From positions 1,364,001 to 1,428,000 of the forward strand of contig MU839829.1 of assembly GCA_030411725.1 (NCBI GenBank): 64,000 bases of DNA. Reading direction: 5' to 3'. The notes under the pieces were generated by a model, which made no database searches, was not told where the DNA came from, and worked only from the letters and a program-made list of their open reading frames with translations. This stretch comes from Echria macrotheca. Its lineage: Eukaryota > Ascomycota > Sordariomycetes > Sordariales > Schizotheciaceae. Below, piece after piece: positions 57,401-64,000 of this stretch; position 1 is the stretch's first letter; every line of letters begins with the position of its first letter. The position numbers were made by a program, and so were the translations under genes.

Positions 57401-59672
57401 TGACTACGATTTGTGCGATGAGTTCTCGCGCATGAAAAGCGACTCGCATGGCAGAGCCGGTAAAGACGCTGACCGATGGGGCTTCAACACGACGTCGACC
57501 ATCAGGGTCACCGGAAGACATATGATCAACATCTGGAGGGCCATGAGAGGCGAGTTGAATCTGTTGCAATACACCATGGAAAACGTCGTGTGGCATCTTC
57601 TCCATCGACGTATTCCGCATTATTCCTGGCAAAGCCTGACGACCTGGTATACCAGTGGAAAGGTTGCCGAGCTGTCCAAAGTTCTTCGTTACTACCTGGC
57701 CCGAACTCGACTCGACATTGAGGTACTCGAGGCAAACGAGCTGGTTCCCCGCACCAGCGAGCAAGCCAGACTGCTTGGTGTTGACTTCTTCTCTGTGTTC
57801 TCCCGCGGCTCGCAGTTCAAGGTCGAGTCTATCATGTTTCGGATTGCCAAACCCGAGAACTTCATGCTCGTCTCCCCCAGCAGGAAGCAAGTCGGCGGAC
57901 AAAACGCCCTTGAGTGTCTACCTCTGGTCATGGAGCCCCAGAGCGCCTTTTACTCGAGTCCGCTTCTCGTACTAGACTTTCAGAGTCTGTATCCCAGCGT
58001 CATGATTGCCTACAACTACTGCTACTCGACCTTCCTCGGCCGCATCGTCAACTGGCGGGGTACCAACAAGATGGGTTTCACCGAGTACAAGCGAAGAGAG
58101 GGGCTGCTCAGCCTCCTCAAGGACTATATCAACATCGCACCCAACGGGATCATGTATACCAAAGCCACAATCCGCAAGTCACTGCTCGCAAAGATGTTGA
58201 CGGAAATTCTCGAGACGAGAGTCATGGTCAAGAGCGGCATGAAGCAGGACAAGGACGACAAGACACTGCAACAGCTGCTCAACAACAGACAGCTAGCCCT
58301 CAAGCTTCTAGCCAATGTCACGTACGGCTACGCGTCGGCCTCGTTCTCCGGACGGATGCCGTGCTCGGAAATAGCCGACAGCATCGTGCAGACGGGCCGT
58401 GAAACACTCGAGCGCGCCATCGCCTACATCCACTCGGTAGAGCGGTGGGGGGCCGAGGTAGTCTACGGCGACACAGACAGTTTATTTGTGTACCTCAAGG
58501 GGCGGACACGCGAGCAGGCGTTTGACATTGGCGCCGAGATGGCCGAGGAGATTACGAACATGAACCCGCGCCCGGTCAAACTCAAATTCGAAAAGGTGTA
58601 TCATCCCTGCGTGCTTCTGGCAAAGAAGCGGTACGTCGGCTACAAATTCGAGAGCCGTGAGCAGACAGTACCAGAATTCGACGCCAAGGGGATCGAGACG
58701 GTGCGGCGGGACGGCACGCCAGCTGAGCAGAAGATCGAGGAGAAGGCGCTCAAGATCTTGTTCGAGACGGCGGACCTGAGCCAGGTGAAGGCGTACTTTC
58801 AGGCGCAGTGCGGCAAGATCATCCGCGGCGACGTGTCGGTGCAGGATTTCTGTTTTGCGCGCGAGGTCAAGCTGGGGACGTATAGCAACAAGGGTCCGGG
58901 GCCGGCGGGGGCGCTCATCAGCGCCAGGCGCATGGCCGAGGACGCAAGGGCCGAGCCCCAGTACGGGGAGCGGGTGCCGTACGTCGTGGTCTCGGGCGGA
59001 CCCGGGGCGCGACTGATCGACCGGTGCGTGGCGCCTGAGGATCTGTTGGTGAGGAGTGCCGCGCATGCGTCGCTGGATGCCGAGTATTACATTGGCAAGA
59101 ATATCGTGCCGCCTCTTGAGCGGATTTTCGGGCTCGTCGGGGCGAATGTGAGGAGCTGGTATGATGAGATGCCTAGGGTGCAGCAGGTTCGTAACAACAC
59201 TGGTGGTGGTGGAGCGGGGTTGGCTACGGATGGGAAGGCCAAGACGCTCGAGTGGTTTCTGCACTCGGCCTCTTGCATGGCTTGTGGTGTGAAGATGAAG
59301 ACGGCTAGGCCTGCCGGGATCAATCCGTGGGCGATGACGACGGTTAGTAGGGGAGCAGGCGGGGAGCAGCAGCAGCAGCAGCAGCTACTGCCGGTATGTA
59401 GGCGGTGCGCCGAGGATCCGGCGGCGACGATGGTGCAGCTGCAGGCCAAGGTCAATGTCGAGGCTAGGAAGTATGCGGACGTGGTCAAGGTCTGCCAGAG
59501 CTGTGCCGGCATGGCGCCGCTCGAGGAGGTGCCGTGCGATAGTCGGGACTGTCCGGTGTATTATAGCCGGGTGAAGCAGGCGAGCAGGCTCAAGGCGCAG
59601 AGGGGGATGGTTGAGCCGGTGCTGAGGGAGTTGGGGAGTAGAGGAGAGGGTTCTGCTGCTGTGGACTGGTGA
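54411..59672 (+). CDS. REV3: DNA polymerase zeta catalytic subunit
   Basis: Family-B polymerase that extends from mispaired or damaged primer ends in translesion synthesis. It is a single exon of 1753 aa. The N-terminal region contains VPVIRVFGSTETGQKVC and HIHGAFPYLFVQY, then PFYGFHVGYRFYLKIY. A long low-complexity middle (about residues 270-740) is typical of Rev3. Polymerase motifs: LDFQSLYPSVMIAYNYCY (motif A, near residue 1188), VTYGYASASFSGRMPCSEIA (motif B) and YGDTDSLFVYL (motif C, near residue 1352). The end carries the two cysteine clusters: CysA (CMACG and CRRC, from about residue 1622) and CysB (CQSC, then CDSRDC), which in family-B polymerases binds an iron-sulfur cluster and the accessory subunits. 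CysA is interrupted by a run of six Gln. Confidence 0.97.
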   Translation: MDVFKVRLNCIDHYQAKPSRYDPPLRNDVRASQLTREPRVPVIRVFGSTETGQKVCAHIHGAFPYLFVQYRGPLDRSIIGEYIYRLHSSIDRALALSYRRNVQKEQPRFVARITLVKGVPFYGFHVGYRFYLKIYMLNPLVMTRLADLLQQGLIMNQKFQPYEAHLQYLLQFMVDYNLYGCDYIETDNAVFRAPIPKRAPVNDEDKETPLMWDDGLIAPDRITDDLDLPRSSHCSIEVDICVADILNRKAIRERRLHHDFIEKDNPLPSDIKLVHSMAGLWRDETKRRKRRAGNLNPGSSIFPPEVLVSMSADPRRTELPGWIHEDEYSEEIRRLVLEEENTMQEPISFSNYVNPDPLEAEVKTVLESVTDLFPENLLPALGLEDRFLAAHPEAVDSVEVDESGILDLEIDQEAKQLFSDETDETTAEDVPGKTLDPKLKDKESAFRDQVISAGRDDQDLGVENKATYHGPAETITRVPVRRTINGLGAGFGISGLRTGERPKFPLPPELLSEIKSNVLFSRRVNDPQVENKPTDKKRRGSALESPSFLKRGKHGSSSMEEASSSATSHLSVPENANNDDIKTEATGRSEAKQPSKSSQSPAPSRQMTNQTLKFPVVKDPQDVNTRFRLSQQSGSQPSQDSPAKKVTFDPLLSVKEVPHSKSTKTPGTPRTPKTPSSVLSTTPKSPQLLPPRLLWEGPTRMFLVNSLPPSTAEVCSTMQEHGLPDVIYQDAYYSKDEDVPARPREYAGREFRLDGNSLPYLPEFDATGQSPATFGVQAETAPDFTALELAFEKQRRACTLKSWEIAEPPPSFDEVGKWWTEREARKLRQQSQSSSSQSPATQKPYLSQILGATPKNKHGFRYSQKKKSTSVQHEAQYMSTMSLEVHVNTRGKLVPNPEEDEVQCIFWCLKSDEQSLLSSTQSSGQMLAGVVVLSEDGSLTEKIRRQTSAELDEEPSELDVMTRMVQIVRTYDPDILTGYEVHGSSWGYLIERARFKYDYDLCDEFSRMKSDSHGRAGKDADRWGFNTTSTIRVTGRHMINIWRAMRGELNLLQYTMENVVWHLLHRRIPHYSWQSLTTWYTSGKVAELSKVLRYYLARTRLDIEVLEANELVPRTSEQARLLGVDFFSVFSRGSQFKVESIMFRIAKPENFMLVSPSRKQVGGQNALECLPLVMEPQSAFYSSPLLVLDFQSLYPSVMIAYNYCYSTFLGRIVNWRGTNKMGFTEYKRREGLLSLLKDYINIAPNGIMYTKATIRKSLLAKMLTEILETRVMVKSGMKQDKDDKTLQQLLNNRQLALKLLANVTYGYASASFSGRMPCSEIADSIVQTGRETLERAIAYIHSVERWGAEVVYGDTDSLFVYLKGRTREQAFDIGAEMAEEITNMNPRPVKLKFEKVYHPCVLLAKKRYVGYKFESREQTVPEFDAKGIETVRRDGTPAEQKIEEKALKILFETADLSQVKAYFQAQCGKIIRGDVSVQDFCFAREVKLGTYSNKGPGPAGALISARRMAEDARAEPQYGERVPYVVVSGGPGARLIDRCVAPEDLLVRSAAHASLDAEYYIGKNIVPPLERIFGLVGANVRSWYDEMPRVQQVRNNTGGGGAGLATDGKAKTLEWFLHSASCMACGVKMKTARPAGINPWAMTTVSRGAGGEQQQQQQLLPVCRRCAEDPAATMVQLQAKVNVEARKYADVVKVCQSCAGMAPLEEVPCDSRDCPVYYSRVKQASRLKAQRGMVEPVLRELGSRGEGSAAVDW

Positions 59673-60772
59673 GGTTGAACAGCAGGAGCTTTTTTTGTTG
59701 GTTTAGGTTCAGGTTTAGGTTCAGGTAGATACCCAATCATATACTTGCGTTGAGGAGCCGGGGGTTGTGATTCGTCGTGTTTTTTGCTTTCTTTTTTATA
59801 AGGAGGTGATATGATTTGAGAAATCAGGATGCAGACGGGGGAAAGGTGGTGGAGGTGGTGTAACCGGGCCGCGTCCGGGTCTGGGTGCAGCGGTCCTTCG
59901 TCTTCTTGGGCTACATGTAGATGCAGCGGGGGCATTCCCGATGGCCACTCAGAGTCTCGGATTAGGGCGAACGATCCCGAGATTGTGGCCTGCTACAGTT
60001 TGGGTGTCTTCTATTCGGACCGGGGAGAGGACGGAGGAAATCCCGGAGCTGTAAGGGAGGTCGGGAGGGCATCCGGATGAGTATATCGTGGTTAGGTGTC
60101 GGATTGGTTGCTAGGAGTATGCACAGAGTCCTGCCATCCTCCTCATTTCGTTGGCCCCGTCCGTCCGTCAGTCCATCGCTTATCGGTGATCCCAACCTCT
60201 TAACATACAGAGACAAAAACAAACTTGCATCCGATCATCAAATCGGGAATCAGACAAATCACGAAGAGTGGTCCGGACTTTTACCATCCCCCCATCCACG
60301 GCAGATGAGGTCTGAATAGGGGTGTGTACGTTATGTATATGTATCATGTCATGTGTATGTATATGTAGGGATGTGTATTGTGCATCTCCGCTCTGAGTTT
60401 GGAGATAACCTTTTTCCCTGACGGTGGACATCCATGTAGATTTGTGATAAGGGGCTGTGGGAGGATGGCGTCGGGGGTTTATTATCACGACTACCTACCT
60501 GAGGGAGGGGATGGTTATTCTCGAGGCATACTGAATACCTACCTGCATGGACTGAAAAGGGTATGTCATATTGCGATGTTTACCTATCTGGGAGTAGGTA
60601 ATCCGTTTCCCCCCTCTTCTTCTTCTCTTTGCCAACTCCTTTACGATTGTCTAGTTATCGTCCCATCGTTGAGACCCCCTTTTTCTTGTTTTATCAAGAG
60701 AATCCATCCAGTTCTTAGATAACATCAAGCCTCTCTCCTCCTCCTCCTCCGCGTGCCCGTGGGTGATCTGTA
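59673..60772. other. Intergenic region between REV3 and the zinc-cluster gene
   Basis: Just after the REV3 stop a 12-nt unit GTTTAGGTTCAG is repeated twice (59701-59724). ACCTACCT words occur near 60494 and 60537. The last part (60730-60760) is rich in CTC and probably the leader of the next gene. No other gene is seen. Confidence 0.45.
59701..59724. repeat. Tandem duplication of a 12-nt unit after REV3
   Basis: Two identical copies of GTTTAGGTTCAG head to tail in the presumed 3' untranslated region of REV3. Confidence 0.9.
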
Positions 60773-62111
60773 ATGGTACAACAACCCCCAAGATGGATGA
60801 CCACGACCAAAACAACAACAACACCGACACAGTCCGGCCCCGACTACCCCTCCCCGAACGAGACCGCTCCCACGCACCCATCCGCCGACCCCGGCCGCGT
60901 CCCGCCCCGCGCGAGCTCCTGCCCAGCTTCAGCGTCGTCAGCGGCGAGGACGTGTCCGAGTCGGCGATGCGGTGGCTGCTCAAGCTGGGCAGGGCATGTC
61001 GTGGTTTGTTATGATAAGCGAGCCCAAGTATGTATTTTTCTCTCCCCACCCCCTTTTTTTCTACCTACCTAGCTACCTAGCTACCTTGGGTAGACTAATG
61101 CTTATCATCAGTGCAACGGCGAGAACCCATGCGCAACATGCAAAACCCTCGGCGAGAGCTGCGTCTACGGGACGTCGATACAGAAGAAAAATGCGGTTGC
61201 GTGTTGGCGGTGTAAATCTATTCATCGGTCGGTATGTTCTTCTTTCCTCAACATCTCTTCTTGGGAGTCCCAACCTATTAAGGGGGTGGACTGATGTGAA
61301 TTTTATATAAAAAAAGTGTTTTGGTGGATCGCCGTGTCGAAGATGTGACGTTTCGGGGAATAAGTGCCACCCACCGCCGCCGCCGACACCGAGACCGAGA
61401 CCGAAGAGAACAAGGGCACGGGATGCTGAAGTGGAGAGGGGGGATGCGGTGGCTATTCCGAGGGCTGAGCCGGCCGATTCGAGATTGTGGCGGCGGAGGT
61501 TGAGACAGGCGAGACGGAGGCGGAGGGGGAGGGTTGGGAAGGATGGGGATAGGGAAGGGGAACGGAAGGAAGAGGGGGATGGAGTCGAGACGGTAACGCT
61601 TGGAACCGGAGCGGTAGTGTCGGGGCAGGGGGAGCAGGGGCGGACGGCGGATGGTCCGGTGTACGGACTGCTGAGGTCAGGGACACTACCGGCTCCGGAT
61701 ACAGCTGTCGTTCCGGCTTTGGATCTGATACCGGGTCCGCTTCCGGCTCCGACGGTGGTAGACGGGGTATCGGTTCAAGCTGGGAATGCCCCGTTGGACT
61801 CATTTGAGGGTTCAAACGCGATATTCTTTGGCTATGCCGGCTCAGTTGGGCACTGGATACACCCTCTAATAGCAGGACAGGGACAGGACATTCTCAACAT
61901 ATTCGACACCCAGCATTCCCCTCCTGAATCACAGCTAGTGCCCGAGTATACCGCTATTCCGATGACTACGTATCTTCCCATGCCGAACCAATTCGGCAAC
62001 TTCTCTATCCCGAGTGTTGACGACGAGTTGGTGCTGGGGGGATGTGTACCTCCGCTTCCCGGTGATTCTTTCTCTCTTCTGATTTCCCAGACGGACGTCA
62101 CTAATGACTGA
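60773..62111 (+). CDS. Putative transcription factor with two tandem Zn2Cys6 clusters; exon 1 frame disturbed
   Basis: Predicted exons: start to 61027, 61112-61231 and 61317-62111, about 380-390 aa. Introns have GTATGT donors (61028-61111 with an ACTAAT branch and CAG acceptor; 61232-61316 ending AAAAAG). Exons 2-3 encode one complete fungal zinc cluster, C-x2-C-x6-C-x5-C-x2-C-x6-C, beginning ACWRCKSIHRS and finishing CRRCDVSGNKC. Thirteen residues upstream lies another cluster (CYDKRAQ, CNGENPCATCKTLGESC). Its first cysteine (TGT at 60997) is one base out of frame. In the frame from ATG 60793 (MDDHDQ) the reading stops at 61014. In the frame from ATG 60773 it stays open but lacks that cysteine. 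A Pro/Arg-rich basic segment follows the clusters, and the C-terminal half is acidic/hydrophobic, resembling an activation domain. The target genes are unknown and no neighbouring pathway cluster is visible. Confidence 0.65.
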
Positions 62112-64000
62112 CGCTAGAGTTCTGTCCACTTGTTCTCACCGACAATTTCCCCGGTCAGCGGCTACAAGGGAATCCCTTCCCCCCTGATATTGGGAATGGG
62201 TTGGCTTCTCTACAGTTTCTACAGTTCTGTTAAACCGTGCGGCTCTGCTAGCCTTTTCAAGGTTGTTTGCTTTTCCTTTCTTTTTTCTCGGATGGCATGC
62301 ATTTAAAGTTGGGGCGATCTTTTTTTGTTTTGTTTCCCCACACCCCTGTCGTGCATCGCGATCGCCTGGCGCCAACGGCAATCGCTCGGCTTGTCGGTCA
62401 ACACTAGACTAGGGTTACACCAAACAGCCTCTTCACAAAAGTCTCGGTGATTCTGGAAATGGACTTTTCATCAGGCCAGATGAGCAACACAGAGAAATGG
62501 TCGAGAATGAGATGAGACGTGTGTGCTGGCTCCACGGTCCAAACTTGTCTCGGTTGCAGGTTGGACAGGCATCCCCCTTTTGTTTATGTCCAACCCACAG
62601 CTTTTAACAAGGAAGCTGCGTTAACATCTGCACGACCCCGATGTCTAACGCAGGGGAACAGCGCAGGTAACCGTTTTGCCGTGCAAACTAGCGGTGGAAC
62701 CGCAAAGTATCCTCTCTCCTGTACGGTGCTTGCTGACGTCCGACGCGTTGAGAATCCATTGTCTGTTTGTTTACAACCCGACTAAAGGCAGCCTAGCTGT
62801 TGCCGACATTTTGGTACGCGCGCGACACGCTCATCAGCGAGCTGAGCACCGACCGGTCGTCACCGTGACTCATGCGACGCTGAATGATTAGCATTGGGTC
62901 CCCCGATATTAAAGGAGCTCGCCAGTGTGGAACCTGTAGAACACGCCTCCCAGAGAATTAATTTCTGTGTTTTTCATGCGAGCCCGCAAAAGAGTGGACG
63001 GGAAGGCCTGCCTGTTGGGTCCCCCCGATGGGCACTGTCCTGTCCATCCCGGCTCGCCACTTGGCGTCATCTGCACGTGAAAACCTCCGCGGTGTGGTCA
63101 CTGCGGGGGTCACTGAACCCCACCTTGTTCTCTCACCAGTGGTTCTCTCACCAGTGGCGCACAGCTTGCAGCGTCACCGACATACAACCAGTTGTGTGCG
63201 AGGAATACAATGCAGTCAGATGCTCCTTGCTTTCCAACGGACACTGAAGTTTTGAAACATCCTGTCTTTGAGTCGAATGGGGCCGTGATCTCCGGACGTC
63301 TTTTCCCTGGTGGAGTCCTCTGGCGAAGCATTGTTCCCATGATCGGTGTCGTCCACCGTCCCTCACACCCTCTTCTCAACTGTCCGGCCTGCGAAATCGA
63401 CGTGAGGGTGTCAAGCACTCTGCATCTCCCACCGTCAAAGATAACATTGTGCCGCCGCTTTGATACCCGTCTCGGCTGACTTCTTGACATTTGCGTCTGG
63501 ACCTGCTTGATGGGAAGTGGGGTAGACAGGTGCTAGGTGGGTGTCAGAAAACGGGAGAACACCGAGTCCTGTCGAGGAATAAAACGACTAGAAGCTTTCA
63601 AACTGCACCTTTGCAAAATACCATACCAGATAATAACTCTAAGAAAAGAATAGAACCCAGTGAACATCAAGTTCAGTCCCGGGAATCCGGCTTGCTCCAG
63701 CAAAGTGCCTCAGGCACCTCAACATTTGCGAATCAGTGGTGGAGCTGCTGTCTCCTCACCTCCTCCATCTTTAGATCCTGATCCCTGTCGGGTGGGTGCC
63801 TGTGCGTGATTGAGCGAATGTCAACCCAAAAGACGATTCTTTCCCTCGCAGACTCTGGCTTCCTCGTTGCTGGAGTCTGCTGCTGCTCTCCCAGCCGTCC
63901 TGTCGTTTGGTTCTCATCGAGGACGCCCTCAATCGAGATCCATCACAACGCATTGCATTGTGAGACAGTTTCCTTGGTCGGCTGTTTTTCTGCTGTTGTC
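62112..64000. other. Unassigned sequence at the right edge
   Basis: No gene is supported. Features seen are a TAGGGTTA telomere-like word near 62409, and a perfect tandem duplication of a 15-nt unit at 63127-63156. The right end may belong to a gene lying beyond the window. Confidence 0.4.
63127..63156. repeat. Perfect tandem duplication of a 15-nt unit
   Basis: Two identical copies of GTTCTCTCACCAGTG lie head to tail at 63127-63141 and 63142-63156. Confidence 0.9.

Overview
This is a piece of nuclear chromosome from a filamentous ascomycete. Gene content and style point to a sordariomycete, and Sordariales is my best guess. The supporting signs are short 49-158 nt GT-AG introns with CTAAC/CTGAC branch points, strong C/G preference at third codon positions, a single dispersed 5S rRNA gene, TTAGGG-type telomere-like motifs in promoters, and close matches to Pezizomycotina protein families. 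I recognise no mobile element, CRISPR array or tRNA gene.

Layout. 1-17 kb, all on the plus strand: DNA polymerase eta (RAD30), an RfeG-type protein, and an importin-7/8-like karyopherin (NMD5) with nine exons. 17-25 kb: a 5.3-kb gap of non-coding, low-complexity DNA that ends at the convergent HAL4/SAT4-type protein kinase on the minus strand. 24-37 kb: a gene-poor block holding only a 10-N assembly gap flanked by homopolymer runs, a 5S rRNA gene on the minus strand, and a two-exon gene for a 75-aa cysteine-rich protein. 36.8-48 kb: a coiled-coil protein, IMP-specific 5'-nucleotidase (ISN1), a divergent ribosomal protein pair (uS4/RPS9 and eL21/RPL21) sharing about 300 bp of promoter, and an SMP-domain lipid-transfer protein of the NVJ2/TEX2 type. 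48-60 kb: a microsatellite-rich spacer, a secreted protein with two copies of a ten-cysteine module, and a divergent pair made of splicing factor SLU7 and the polymerase zeta catalytic subunit REV3. 60.8-62.1 kb: a small transcription factor with two zinc clusters in tandem.

Most genes are housekeeping genes for replication bypass, nuclear import, splicing, translation, purine metabolism and membrane contact, so the window is not a specialised cluster. Both main translesion polymerases (eta and zeta) lie within 58 kb of each other. The most unusual items are: the tandem Zn2Cys6 regulator, whose two clusters have the same cysteine spacing and are split by a phase-0 intron at the same place, with a one-base frame disruption in the first cluster; the duplicated ten-cysteine secreted protein; the 75-aa cysteine-rich gene hidden in the gene-poor block; and a 13-bp perfect inverted repeat inside the first coding exon of RPL21.

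Gene models with introns were built by hand from splice signals and reading-frame continuity. No alignment or search was run, so family names rest on recognised motifs and domain order.
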